Shown: positions 44,488 to 53,485, counted from the stretch's first letter. The stretch is DNA of 64,000 nt from Kitasatospora herbaricolor (GCF_030813695.1 NZ_JAUSVA010000002.1:2294001-2358000), one strand, 5' to 3'. Program-made: numbers and translations. Notes: generated by a model not told the origin, from the sequence alone.

Positions 44488-45150
44488 TCAGGCCGGGCGG
44501 ACGAGGCGGCTCTCGTAGGCGAAGATCACGACCTGCACCCGGTCGCGGAGTCCGAGCTTCTGCAGGATCCGCCCCAGATGGGACTTCACGGTCGCCTCCG
44601 CGAGGTACAGGGTGGCCGCGATCTCGGTGTTGGACAGGCCCCGGCCCACCTGGACGAGCACCTCGCGTTCACGGGCGCTGAGCCGCCCCAGCCGCTCCTC
44701 GTGGTCGGTGCCGCGGCCGCCGGGGATGTGCGGGCGGAAGTCCTCCAGCAGACGGCGGGTGATCCGCGGGGAGACCACCGCGTCGCCCGCGGCGACGTTG
44801 CGTATCGCGGTGAGCAGCTCCTCGGGCCTGGTGTTCTTCAGCAGGAAGCCCGAGGCCCCGGCGCGCAGTCCGGCGAAGGCGTACTCGTCCAGGTCGAAGG
44901 TGGTGAGGATCAGCACCCTGCTCCGCGGGGAGACCGCGATGAGCTGCCGGGTCGCCTCGATCCCGTCGGTCCCGGGCATCCGGACGTCCATCAGGACGAC
45001 GTCCGGGCGCAGCTCCCGGGCGAGGCGCACGGCCTGGCTGCCGTCCGCGGCCTCACCGACCGGTGCCATGTCGGGCTGGGCCTCCAGGACCGTGCCGAAG
45101 GCCATCCGGAGCAGCGCCTCGTCGTCGGCGATCAGGATGCGGATCGTCAT
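44488..45150 (-). CDS. NarL/LuxR-type response regulator
   Basis: 220-residue two-component regulator. The receiver has Asp9, Asp10, phosphoacceptor Asp55 and Lys105; the C-terminal LuxR helix-turn-helix is LGRLSAREREVLVQVGRGLSNTEIAATLYLAEATVKSHLGRIL. Its ATG overlaps the kinase stop by four bases (ATGA), so the pair is co-translated. The target is unknown; the divergent alpha/beta hydrolase is the nearest candidate. Confidence 0.95.
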   Translation of the reverse strand: MTIRILIADDEALLRMAFGTVLEAQPDMAPVGEAADGSQAVRLARELRPDVVLMDVRMPGTDGIEATRQLIAVSPRSRVLILTTFDLDEYAFAGLRAGASGFLLKNTRPEELLTAIRNVAAGDAVVSPRITRRLLEDFRPHIPGGRGTDHEERLGRLSAREREVLVQVGRGLSNTEIAATLYLAEATVKSHLGRILQKLGLRDRVQVVIFAYESRLVRPA

Positions 45151-46475
45151 GCGGACACCGCTCCGCCGCTGCCGAGGAGGAGGCGGGTGCGGACGCCCCA
45201 GCCGCCGCCCGGAAGCGGTCCGGCCTGCAAGGTGCCCCCGTAGGCGGCCGAACGCTCCCGCATGCCGGGGATCCCGTGGCCGGACGGTACGGCGGCGGGC
45301 AGCGGCGGCGGGCAGGGGCCGCTGTCGGTGACGTCCACGGTGACAGCCTCGGCCGAGCACCGGATCCGGACCGTCGCGTCGGTGCCGGCGGGGGTGTGCT
45401 TCAGGGTGTTGGTCAAGGCTTCCTGCACCAGACGGTAGACGGTGAGCTGTGCGGTGGCCGGGATGTGGCCGTGACCGCCGTGGACGTCGAGGCTGGCCGG
45501 CAGCCCGGCGGCGCACATCTGGTCGACGAGGGACTCCAGTTGGGCGATGCCGGGCAACGGGTGGCGCTCCGCGTCCGGTTCGTCGGTCCGCAGGATGCCG
45601 AGCGTGCGCCGCATGTCGGTGAGGGCCTGCCGGCCCGTCTCGGAGATCTGCAGCATCGCGGCGGTGGCCTTGTCGGGCGACCGGTGCTGCGCGTAGACGG
45701 CCGCGTCGGTGAGCGCGACCATGACGGACAGGTTGTGGGTGACGATGTCGTGCATCTCCCGGGTGATGCGCGTCCTTTCCTCGGCGACGGCCAGGCGCGC
45801 CTGCTGTTCCTGTTGCTGCTCCAGGCGGGCGGCCCGTTCCTTCAGGGCCGCCAGGTAGGCGCGCGTGGTCCGCACGTTCACCCCGAGGACGGCGGCGGCG
45901 ACGACCGTCGCGGTGACGGCGACGAAGGGCGTCAGGAACGCGCCGTCCGGCGCCCAGCGCAGGCAGGCCAGCAGGGCTCCGGCCTCCGTGACGGCCCCGG
46001 CGACGAGCGTGCCGCGCCGGTCCGAGCGCGCGGCCACCGTGTAGAGCGCCACCAGCAGGGCGACGTCCGCCGGCAGTTGGACGTCCATCAGCCACTGGAC
46101 GAAGGCCGCGGCCGCCACGACGCCGAACACCGTGAGCGGGGCCCGGCGCCGCCGTACCAGGGGCAGCACGAGGGCGGCGGTGAGGGTCGCGGCCGCCGGG
46201 AGCTCGTGCGGCGCCCGCGTGGTCAGGACGTTGAGCAGCAGGAGCGCCGGCACCAGCGAGTCCCCCACCACGGGCGGCAGCCGGGAGCCCAGGCGTCCCG
46301 TCGCCGTCACCGGTCGCACCGCCCGCACGGCGGCCGTGGCGGTGCACCGGGCCGGCCGTACGGCTGTCCTCGCCGACCGCACCGCACCCCGCAGCCCGTC
46401 CCGCAGCTGGTCCCGCACCCCGTCCCGGTGGCGCACCGGAAGGACGTCGCCGGGTTCCACGGCCTCCTCGGTCAT
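45147..46475 (-). CDS. NarX-type (HisKA_3) sensor histidine kinase
   Basis: 442-residue kinase. An Arg-rich cytoplasmic tail precedes about five TM helices (residues 70-200). A coiled coil (AYLAALKERAARLEQQQEQQARLAVAEERTR) leads to the HisKA_3 dimerisation helix with MHDIVTHNLSVM (His242), then the HATPase domain with NTLKHTP and GHGIPGMRERSAAYGG. There is no extracellular sensor domain of size, so membrane-embedded sensing is likely. Confidence 0.93.
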   Translation of the reverse strand: MTEEAVEPGDVLPVRHRDGVRDQLRDGLRGAVRSARTAVRPARCTATAAVRAVRPVTATGRLGSRLPPVVGDSLVPALLLLNVLTTRAPHELPAAATLTAALVLPLVRRRRAPLTVFGVVAAAAFVQWLMDVQLPADVALLVALYTVAARSDRRGTLVAGAVTEAGALLACLRWAPDGAFLTPFVAVTATVVAAAVLGVNVRTTRAYLAALKERAARLEQQQEQQARLAVAEERTRITREMHDIVTHNLSVMVALTDAAVYAQHRSPDKATAAMLQISETGRQALTDMRRTLGILRTDEPDAERHPLPGIAQLESLVDQMCAAGLPASLDVHGGHGHIPATAQLTVYRLVQEALTNTLKHTPAGTDATVRIRCSAEAVTVDVTDSGPCPPPLPAAVPSGHGIPGMRERSAAYGGTLQAGPLPGGGWGVRTRLLLGSGGAVSA

Positions 46476-46831
46476 CACACGTCCCTGTCGATTCGGCGCC
46501 GGCGTGGCCCCGTCCGGTGCCCGCCCCGGCACACCACCGCCCGGGCGGGCGGCGGGAGCACGGACCCCGCGCCGCCCGGCGCGACGCGGCCCTGCCACGG
46601 TAGGCCGCGAGCCCCGCGGAGCACATGCGCCCAGGGGCTGACGCCAGCGGGCCTGCATCCGCCCGGAGGAGGAGTCCCACCACCTCCCGTGGTCGCAGGG
46701 CGGCCGCCGGCCGGGCGGGCCCGATTGCCACTCCGGTCGTACGGGGCCCGCCGCGAACGGCCACCCCGGTCGCACCCGGCGGGGCCCCGGGACGGATGTG
46801 GCGACGCGGGCCCGGCGCCGAGCATGGACGG
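46476..46831. other. Divergent interval with a 15-bp direct repeat
   Basis: 356 bp between kinase and hydrolase genes without a supportable gene. CCACTCCGGTCGTAC (46728-46742) recurs as CCACCCCGGTCGCAC (46761-46775), 33 bp (about three helical turns) apart and 57-104 bp upstream of the hydrolase start, a plausible response-regulator site. Confidence 0.45.
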
Positions 46832-48286
46832 GTGACCGAGATCATCACGGGACCGTCCATGTCCCCCCTGGAAATGCTCCTCCTGCTCGGCGCCGTCGCC
46901 CTGGTGACGGCGCGCTGGCTTCCCCCCGCCGTCCGCCCCCGCGTCACGATCGCGGCGGGGGCGGTCGTGGTGCTGTCCGCGATCCCGCTGGGCGGGGCGG
47001 GGCTCCGCTGGCAGCTGCTGCCCGTCCTGGCAGGCGCCGCGTTCGCGCTGCCGTTCGCCGTGCTCCCCCTGCTGCGACGCCGGACCGGCCGGACCCCGTG
47101 GCGGGCCCGCTGGTGGCTGGCCCTGCCCGGATCGCTGGCCTGCGCCGGCCTGATCGCCGCGGGCCCGGCGGCCGCCTGGGCCTTCCCCGTCCCTGTGTTC
47201 CCCGAGCCGTCGGGCGAGTTCGCGGTCGGCACCCGGGTGGTGCAGTGGACCGACCCGCTCCGCCCCGAGACCTTCACCGCCGATCCGGACGACCGGCGCA
47301 CGGTCGTGGTCCAGCTCTGGTACCCCGCGCGGCAGGGCCCCGCGGGCGCCCGGCGGGCCCAGTACCTCGGACGCACCGAGCAGGAGGCCCGTACCGTCTC
47401 CGAGGCCCTCGCCCGCGGGGTCGGCCTGCCGGGCTTCCTGGTGGACGGTGTTCCGCTGGCCCGCAGCAACTCGGTCTTCGACGCCCCGGTGGACAGCGGC
47501 GCGGGGCGGTTCCCCGTCGTGCTGTTCTCGCCCGGGTCGGGCGGCGTGCGCACCCAGAACACCGCCTGGGCGGAGGACCTGGCCAGCCACGGCTATCTGG
47601 TCGCCGCCCTCGACCACCCCTACGACTCCGCCGCCGTCCTCCTCACGGACGGCCGGACGATCGACTCGGAGACCGCCTCCAGCGGTGACCCGGACGAGGA
47701 CGAGAGGCTGGCGGCCGGCTGGACCGCGATCAGGGCCGCCGACCTCGGCTTCGTCCTCACCCGGCTGGAGGCACTGGACCGGGGCGAGGCCCCCGACCCG
47801 TTGAACGGACGCCTGGACACCGGCCGGGTCGCGGTGGCCGGCCACTCCATGGGCGGTGCCGCCGCCCTGCAGGCGGCCCGGCTGGATCGCCGGTTCGACG
47901 CCGTCATCGACCTGGACGGCTACCCCCACGGGCCCACCTCGCCCGCGCTCGCCCAGCCGGCGCTCGCGCTCACCCAGGACATCACCCCGGGGACCGACCC
48001 GCGCTACCTGCCCCGCCTCACCGAGGCCCTCGACGCCAGTACGGCGACGAGCTACCGGCTCACCGTCCCCGGCGCGGCGCACCTCACGTTCATGGACGGC
48101 CCCCTGTACCTGCCGCCCGTCCCCTCGATCGTCGGCACCCTGGGCCGCACCGGCAGCCCGCGCGTCGTCGCCGCGGCCACCCTCGCCTTCCTGGACACCG
48201 TCCTGCGGGACCGACCCGGTGACCTGGCCGGTGTCCTGCCGGCCTACGGCGGCCTCAGCGTCCACCACCCGGCCCCGAGCCGTTGA
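46832..48286 (+). CDS. Membrane-anchored alpha/beta-hydrolase, PAF-acetylhydrolase-like
   Basis: 484-residue protein. Three N-terminal TM helices (about residues 10-26, 36-54 and 58-75) and a fourth near 88-108 precede the hydrolase domain: VVQLWYPARQG, FPVVLFSPGSGGVRTQNTAWAEDLASHGYLVAALDHPYDS, and the elbow VAVAGHSMGGAAALQAARL with the nucleophile Ser. VPGAAHLTFMD near the end carries the His. The arrangement is that of plasma PAF-acetylhydrolase-like lipases. Start GTG at 46832 or ATG at 46859; neither has a strong ribosome site. Confidence 0.82.
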   Translation: MTEIITGPSMSPLEMLLLLGAVALVTARWLPPAVRPRVTIAAGAVVVLSAIPLGGAGLRWQLLPVLAGAAFALPFAVLPLLRRRTGRTPWRARWWLALPGSLACAGLIAAGPAAAWAFPVPVFPEPSGEFAVGTRVVQWTDPLRPETFTADPDDRRTVVVQLWYPARQGPAGARRAQYLGRTEQEARTVSEALARGVGLPGFLVDGVPLARSNSVFDAPVDSGAGRFPVVLFSPGSGGVRTQNTAWAEDLASHGYLVAALDHPYDSAAVLLTDGRTIDSETASSGDPDEDERLAAGWTAIRAADLGFVLTRLEALDRGEAPDPLNGRLDTGRVAVAGHSMGGAAALQAARLDRRFDAVIDLDGYPHGPTSPALAQPALALTQDITPGTDPRYLPRLTEALDASTATSYRLTVPGAAHLTFMDGPLYLPPVPSIVGTLGRTGSPRVVAAATLAFLDTVLRDRPGDLAGVLPAYGGLSVHHPAPSR

Positions 48287-48501
48287 CCGGCCACCCGCCG
48301 TTGACCCGCCCCGCCAGAACACGCACGACCGCCGGACGTGCCCCGGCGAGGCCCTCGCCCGGTAGCACCCCCGCCGACGCCCCCCCCGGGGGCCCGGACA
48401 CCGTCCGATCGGATCTTTCTTCCGGATTTACGTTGTCGGACCGCCACCCACAGGTCTCCCAGGTGTCGCAAGAACACCTGAGCCAGAGGACGTGGACCCG
48501 A

Positions 48502-49380
48502 ATGAACAGCGACCACCCCGTGACCGGTCACGCCCGGGCCGAGGACCGGACCGCCGCCAGTCGGCACGGACGCCGGCGCGGCCGGCGGAAGAAACCTTCC
48601 GCCGCGCCGAGGATGTTCGCGGTGCTGGCCGGATCGGTCGCGCTGGGCGGCGTGGCGAGCTGGTACGCGACGGTCGCCCCGCCGACCGGCCCGGACACCC
48701 GGCCGAGCGCCGCCAGCGCCCCCGACACGCTGCTCACCGCCCAGCTCGCCGAACCGCAGGCACCCGCCGCGCCGACCGGCTCGCCGTCCGCGAGCGCCGG
48801 ACAGCCGTCCACGGCGCCGTCCCCCGGCGCGGCGCCGAGCAGCGCCGCGCCCGCGCCCGCACCTACCACCGCCGCAGGCACCCCGCAGGCGGCACCGGCG
48901 ACCGGTCCGGCCGCCCGGCCCACCACCACCGCCCCGGCGACGCCGGCCCCCGCCAAGTCCTCCCCCGCCGCCGGCGCGCCGGCCGGCGGCAAGGCCGCGC
49001 AGTTCATCGACCAGGTCGCCGCGCTGGTCAACACCGAACGGGCCAACCACGGCTGCGCACCGGTGGCCGTCAACGCCAAGCTCCAGTCCGCGGCGCAGGT
49101 GCACTCGGACGACATGGCCGCCCGCGACTACTTCGACCACGCGGACCCCGAGGGGCATCACGCGGACACCCGGATCAACGCGACCGGCTACCGGTGGAGC
49201 CGCTGGGGCGAGAACATCGCGCGCGGCCAGCAGGACGCCGCCGCCGTGATGGACGCCTGGATGAACAGCCCCGGCCACCGGGCCAACATCCTCAACTGCG
49301 ACTTCAAGGAGATCGGCGTCGGGGTCACCCTGGGCTCCGGCGGCCCGTGGTGGACCCAGGTGTTCGCCACCGCCGGCTGA
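48502..49380 (+). CDS. Exported CAP/SCP-domain protein
   Basis: 292-residue protein. An Arg/Lys-rich cytoplasmic start is followed by one TM or signal helix (MFAVLAGSVALGGVASWYA), a Pro/Ala/Thr-rich wall-spanning linker (about 60-160) and a C-terminal CAP domain (165-290): VNTERANHGCAPVAVN, AAQVHSDDMAARDYFDHADPEG, RWGENIARG, WMNSPGHRANIL. The His and Glu of the CAP cavity are conserved. Its domain is paralogous to the C-terminal domain of the convergent sigma-factor fusion. Function of bacterial CAP proteins is poorly known. Confidence 0.88.
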   Translation: MNSDHPVTGHARAEDRTAASRHGRRRGRRKKPSAAPRMFAVLAGSVALGGVASWYATVAPPTGPDTRPSAASAPDTLLTAQLAEPQAPAAPTGSPSASAGQPSTAPSPGAAPSSAAPAPAPTTAAGTPQAAPATGPAARPTTTAPATPAPAKSSPAAGAPAGGKAAQFIDQVAALVNTERANHGCAPVAVNAKLQSAAQVHSDDMAARDYFDHADPEGHHADTRINATGYRWSRWGENIARGQQDAAAVMDAWMNSPGHRANILNCDFKEIGVGVTLGSGGPWWTQVFATAG

Positions 49381-49482
49381 GCGGGCCCGCATCCCCCGCC
49401 TCGCCCGCCCCGCCCGTGCCTTCCGCCCGTACCGCCCGCCGGTACGCCCGGGCGGAGAGCACGGGCGGCGAGCACAGGAGGA

Positions 49483-49521
49483 GCGCACGGGCGGGGCGCA
49501 CGGGCGGGGCGCACGGGCGGG
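49483..49521. repeat. Three 13-bp tandem repeats (GCGCACGGGCGGG)
   Basis: Perfect copies at 49483, 49496 and 49509 lie between the convergent CAP and sigma-CAP genes. No terminator-like pairing is as clear as the repetition. Confidence 0.75.
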
Positions 49522-49583
49522 GCGCGAGCGGCCGACGGGACGGGACCGGACGGCTGGACGGTACGGGCGAGGAGCCGGCCGGA

Positions 49584-51233
49584 TCAGCGGGAGGCGCCGA
49601 GGTCCAGCGTCCACAGCGTGCCGGCCGGGCTCGGCGCCGTGCCCAGCCCCATCGCGGTGTACCGGCAGTCGAGCATGTTGTCCTGGTGGATGGCACCGTC
49701 CATCCAGTCGTCCACCACCGCGTCCGGACCCTTCCGGCCCCGGTCGATGTTCTCGCCCCACAGACTCCACCGGTAGCCGCTGGCGGTGATCCGGCCGTCG
49801 GCCCGGCCGCCGTCCGGGTCGACGTGGTCGTAGTAGTTCCGGGCCGCCATGTCCTCGGAGTGCTTCTGCGCCGCGCTGTGCAGCCGCGGGTCGATCTTCA
49901 GGGCGGGGCAGCCGCGCTTGGCCCGGGTGACGTTGATCCGGTCCGCCATCTGCTGCTCGACGGTCCGCGCGGTGGGGCTCGGGGTGGGACTCGGCGTCGC
50001 CGAGACCGGGGGCACGACCACCGGGACGGGTTCGACCGGCTGCGGGGAGGCCGTCTCCGTCACCGGTGCGGGCGAGGGCGAGGGCGGCGCGGCGGCCACC
50101 GGCGGCGGCGCGGCTTCCGGCTCGGGGGCCGCGCGCAGGGCGCCCAGGACGGCGGCGCCGAGCGCGAGCACCACGACCGCGGAGCCGACCGCGCGGCCGG
50201 TCCGGCGCCGCCGGCGGCCGGGAGCGTGGCCGTTGCCGTGACCGCCGTGGCCCGCGCCGCCCTGCGCACCGGGGTCCTGTCCACCCTGGCCCTGTGCACC
50301 GTGGTCCCGCCCGGGAGAGCCGCTCGCGCCGCCGCCCGGACCCGCGTCCCCGCCACCGCTCCCGGCCGAACCGTCCCCGCCGCCGGCGGTACCGTCCCCG
50401 CCCGGCGCGCCGGACTGCGCGGCCGTCGGCAGGTAGCCGCCCGGGTGGTGCGGCAACGGCAGCAGGCCGAGGCCGGCCAGCAGGCCCTCGGCGGGCATCA
50501 GACCGCGCCGGTGGCCCGCGCAGGCGGCGCAGGCGCGGGCGTGCCGGGCGATCCGCTTGCGCCACAGGGCGGCGGGGCTGCCGTCCCAGGCCTCGGTGAG
50601 CGCGTCGAGCTCCGCGCAGCGCGGTTCGGCGGCGAGGGCCCGCACCACCACCCGGGCGGCCTCCAGCTGCTCGCGCATCCGCTGGACCCGGACGGCCGCG
50701 TGCTGGGGGGAGAGTTCCAGGGCCTCGGCCAGCTCGGCGCGGGTGAGTTCGCCGGCGGTCTCCAGCCACCACAGGGCGAGCAGGTCCCGGTCGCGGTCGT
50801 CCAGCCACCGGGTCGCCTCGGCGACCTCGCGGCGCTGCCCGGACAGGCCGAGCCGCAGGATGGTGAGGTCCACGAAGTCCGCGCCCGGGTCCGGCACCTC
50901 CTCCGCGGCGTCCAGCCCGGTCAGGCCGGCCTGCTGGCGGGCCGACCAGCGCCTGCGGACCTCGTTCATGGCGACGGCCACCAGCCAGGACCGGAAGGCC
51001 GACGGGTCGCGCAGGCCGTCGAGCCGGCCGATCACCCGGACCATGGTCTCCTGCACCACGTCGTCCACGTCCGCGTGACCGTCCAGCGCCCGGCCCACCA
51101 CGTTGTAGACCAGCGGCAGGTAGGCGGCCACCAGCCGCTCCCTGGCACGCTCGTCACCGGCCTGCGCCGCGACGACCACCGCCGTCCCGACCGCGTCGCC
51201 CAGCTGCGCCCGTGTCCCCGTTCGCGCCTGCAT
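49584..51233 (-). CDS. ECF sigma factor fused to zinc-motif, TM helix and extracellular CAP domain
   Basis: 549-residue fusion. Residues 20-100 are sigma region 2 (AYLPLVYNVVGRALDGHADVDDVVQETMVRV, SFRSWLVAVAMNEVRRRW), 135-195 region 4 (LSPQHAAVRVQRMREQLEAAR). Residues 225-245 read HARACAACAGH: His231, Cys235, Cys238 form HX3CX2C, the zinc-binding anti-sigma motif. A Gly-rich linker, one TM helix (347-368), a Pro/Ser/Thr wall-spanning linker and a CAP domain (424-546, HSEDMAARNYYDHVDPDGG, WGENIDRG) follow. The CAP domain would be outside and the sigma part inside. ATG at 51233 follows GAGGA. The frame is uninterrupted, so this is a true fusion. Confidence 0.88.
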   Translation of the reverse strand: MQARTGTRAQLGDAVGTAVVVAAQAGDERARERLVAAYLPLVYNVVGRALDGHADVDDVVQETMVRVIGRLDGLRDPSAFRSWLVAVAMNEVRRRWSARQQAGLTGLDAAEEVPDPGADFVDLTILRLGLSGQRREVAEATRWLDDRDRDLLALWWLETAGELTRAELAEALELSPQHAAVRVQRMREQLEAARVVVRALAAEPRCAELDALTEAWDGSPAALWRKRIARHARACAACAGHRRGLMPAEGLLAGLGLLPLPHHPGGYLPTAAQSGAPGGDGTAGGGDGSAGSGGGDAGPGGGASGSPGRDHGAQGQGGQDPGAQGGAGHGGHGNGHAPGRRRRRTGRAVGSAVVVLALGAAVLGALRAAPEPEAAPPPVAAAPPSPSPAPVTETASPQPVEPVPVVVPPVSATPSPTPSPTARTVEQQMADRINVTRAKRGCPALKIDPRLHSAAQKHSEDMAARNYYDHVDPDGGRADGRITASGYRWSLWGENIDRGRKGPDAVVDDWMDGAIHQDNMLDCRYTAMGLGTAPSPAGTLWTLDLGASR

Positions 51234-51590
51234 CAGCACCGTCCTCAGCTCTCCGACCCCTGACACCCCCGCACCCCTCGGAGACCCCTGCCACCCGGCG
51301 GGATAACAGGAAACCGCACGGCTGTGCCGGGACCGGCCGCGGGGTCCCCGGTGGCCGGTCCCCGACGGGTGGGGCCGGGCCCGGCCCGGGTCGTCCCTCC
51401 ACGGACGGAGACGCCGCCGGCCGGGGTCGTCCCAGGCGCGTACGTCACCGAGCGTGTACCCCTGATCTCTCCCTGAGGATTGCGTCATTCCGTGCCAAGG
51501 CAGGGGTGGATCGGGGAGCATGGGAGGCGACCTTCCCCCGGTCTCCGGCCGGGGGGACTTCCATGCCGAACCGAACGGACGGTGCCCGCC
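51234..51590. other. Divergent interval, sigma-CAP and zinc-ribbon genes
   Basis: 357 bp without a supportable gene. It must hold two promoters; an autoregulatory ECF promoter was sought (GGAAC-like -35) and only a weak GGAAAC near 51309 on the plus strand was seen. Confidence 0.4.
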
Positions 51591-52439
51591 ATGTCCGGAC
51601 TGTCACTGCCCGACGACTTCACCGGCCGCGACCCGGCGCCGCAGGGCCACGGCGGTGGCGTCGGCGGCGCGCAGGCGATCCGCTGCCCGGCCTGCCGCCG
51701 CGAGCACCTGTACGAGCCTCCGTCGCTGCCCTGTCCCTGCGGGGCGTCGCTGAAGGTGCCGCTGCTGCGCGGCGGGGTGCCGGTGCAGGTCCGGTTCCGG
51801 TCCTGGGAGGACTCCTGGCTGAGCATGCGCTGCCCGCACTGCGGCCGCTCCGACCAGTGGCCCCAGCCCGAGTTCACCTGCAACTGCGGCGCCACCGTAA
51901 GGCTCCCGGTCGACCGGGCGACCCGCCTGCCGGGCGCCGCCGGCACCGGCCCGCAGGGCACCCGCCCGCAGGCCGCCCGCCCGTACAGTCCGCCCGTCCC
52001 GGCGCCGCCCGCCATGCCGCAGGTCCCGCCGCAGGGGCACTGGCAGCAGCGCGCGCCGTTCCACCCCCAGCCGGTGCACACCTCGCAGGACGCGGTCTTC
52101 ACCGCCGCGCGGTACCTGGAGTGGCTGGGCTTCGACGACCTGGAACTGACGGAGGCCCAGGAACGCGACGGCGTGACCCTGCTGGGCCGGCGGATGGTCG
52201 CCCAGGTGGACGTCTGGACGGAGCCGGCGGACGTGAAGTGCGTCGAGTGCCTCTGGCTGCAGACCCTGCACGCGGAGGAGATGGCGGCGGCCATGTTCAC
52301 CATGGCCGGGTACTCCCACCAGGCGACGGTCCGTGGCGAGCAGCTGCTGGTGGCCCTGTTCAGCCTGGACCCGGCGGGTGTCCCGCAGCCCGCGAACGGC
52401 GCGGCGGAGTCGCTGATGGAGACCGGCTGGACCTCCTGA
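51591..52439 (+). CDS. Double zinc-ribbon protein with degenerate Mrr-like domain
   Basis: 282-residue protein. Two zinc-ribbon units are visible: CPAC...CPCG (about residues 31-51) and CPHC...CNCG (about 80-98). A Pro-rich linker (110-160) follows. Residues 170-270 (AARYLEWLGFDDLELTEAQ, DGVTLLGRRMVAQVDVW, VECLWLQTLHAEEMAAAMFTMAGYSHQA) resemble the Mrr/restriction-endonuclease-like alpha/beta core, but the QxK lysine is replaced (AQVD), so nuclease activity is doubtful. Nucleic-acid binding is inferred. ATG at 51591 chosen as it opens the ordered region. Confidence 0.65.
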   Translation: MSGLSLPDDFTGRDPAPQGHGGGVGGAQAIRCPACRREHLYEPPSLPCPCGASLKVPLLRGGVPVQVRFRSWEDSWLSMRCPHCGRSDQWPQPEFTCNCGATVRLPVDRATRLPGAAGTGPQGTRPQAARPYSPPVPAPPAMPQVPPQGHWQQRAPFHPQPVHTSQDAVFTAARYLEWLGFDDLELTEAQERDGVTLLGRRMVAQVDVWTEPADVKCVECLWLQTLHAEEMAAAMFTMAGYSHQATVRGEQLLVALFSLDPAGVPQPANGAAESLMETGWTS

Positions 52440-52629
52440 CCCGGGCGCGGCACGGCGACCCGCGCGCCCCCTCGGATGCGCCGGCGCAGGGCCGGCCGCG
52501 GCGGGCCGGTCCAAATCAATGACGCTCGTGATCTGGTGCACAAGCTCACCCCCGTGTTGAATTGCCGCCACAGCAGCCCCGGCTGCTGACAGTCCGGCTT
52601 GTCTGGATGGCGCACACAAGGAGGTGGCG

Positions 52630-53469
52630 TTGTCGGAGCACGGAAGGGCCCTGGGGGGCTGGGACAGAGGGGGACGGGCTCCGCAGGAGCCGGGGGGCAC
52701 CGTGTGGCGGCTGCGCTCGAGGGCCTGCTGGCAGGAGGCCGCGGAACTGTTGCGCCCGGCCGCCGAGCACGATCCCACCGTGGCCCTGGAAATGGCCGAA
52801 CTCCTCATCGAGCAGTGCATGTTCACCGCTTCGCACTGGCAGCAGGCCGAGCAGGCCCTGCGGCTGGCCGAGGCGGGTGTGGCCACCGCGGAGCAGCGCG
52901 CGGGGGCCTCCTGCGCGCGCGGGTTCCTGGCCTACGTGGCCAGCGTGCTGGGCCCGCGCGACCGGCTGGACGAGGCGCAGGCCGCGCTCGGCCGGACGTC
53001 CGCCCTGCTGCCGCCGGACGCTCCCGGGCGTCCGTTACTGGACTTCCGCCGGGGGCTGGTGGCGGAGAACCTGCTGCGTGACCCGACGGCGGCCTGGATC
53101 GCCTACCGGCGGGCGCACGACGGCGCGCGGGCGCACGGTGACGAGCTGTTGACCTCGTACACCTGGCGGCACCTGGCCGCGCTGGCGCTGGCGGGCGGGG
53201 ACACCGCGCGCGCCCGGGAGGGGTTCGCCGCCTCGCTGGAGCTGCGCGAGCAACTCGGCTTCACGGTCGGGGTGGCGCCGGCACTGGCCGCCCTCGCCGA
53301 GGTGTCGGAGCCCGCCGAGGCGGCCCGGCTGCGGGCGGAGGCGGCACGGCTGGTCCAGGCGCTCGGGGGCGTACCGGTCTGGCTCGCGCGCCAGCTGAGC
53401 GCCGTCCCCGCGCCGGGTACTCCCCCGGACGGCCGCATCGGGCAGGAAGCGGGGGATGCCATCAGCTAA
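52630..53469 (+). CDS. TPR-like helical protein, unknown function
   Basis: 279-residue cytoplasmic protein. TTG at 52630 is preceded by AAGGAGG with five-base spacing, which decides the start; an in-frame GTG two codons earlier lies inside that ribosome site. Successive helix pairs (CWQEAAELLRPAAEHDPTVALEMAELLIEQC; WQQAEQALRLAEAGVATAEQ; ARARAREGFAASLELREQLG-like TARAREGFAASLELREQLG) fit TPR-like packing as found in regulators and scaffold proteins. There is no DNA-binding domain. A CAGCAGCC/GGCTGCTG hairpin (52571-52588) lies just upstream. Its stop codon lies within the iron box of the next gene. Confidence 0.72.
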   Translation: MSEHGRALGGWDRGGRAPQEPGGTVWRLRSRACWQEAAELLRPAAEHDPTVALEMAELLIEQCMFTASHWQQAEQALRLAEAGVATAEQRAGASCARGFLAYVASVLGPRDRLDEAQAALGRTSALLPPDAPGRPLLDFRRGLVAENLLRDPTAAWIAYRRAHDGARAHGDELLTSYTWRHLAALALAGGDTARAREGFAASLELREQLGFTVGVAPALAALAEVSEPAEAARLRAEAARLVQALGGVPVWLARQLSAVPAPGTPPDGRIGQEAGDAIS

Positions 53470-53485
53470 GGTGAGCCTAACCTGG
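53467..53485. promoter_or_regulatory. Iron box (IdeR/DmdR/DtxR operator)
   Basis: TAAGGTGAGCCTAACCTGG matches the 19-bp DtxR-family consensus (TTAGGTGAGCCTAACCTAA orientation) at 16 positions. It overlaps the stop codon of the preceding gene and lies 84 bp before the FhuF-like gene, which would be repressed by Fe(II)-loaded regulator. Confidence 0.85.
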
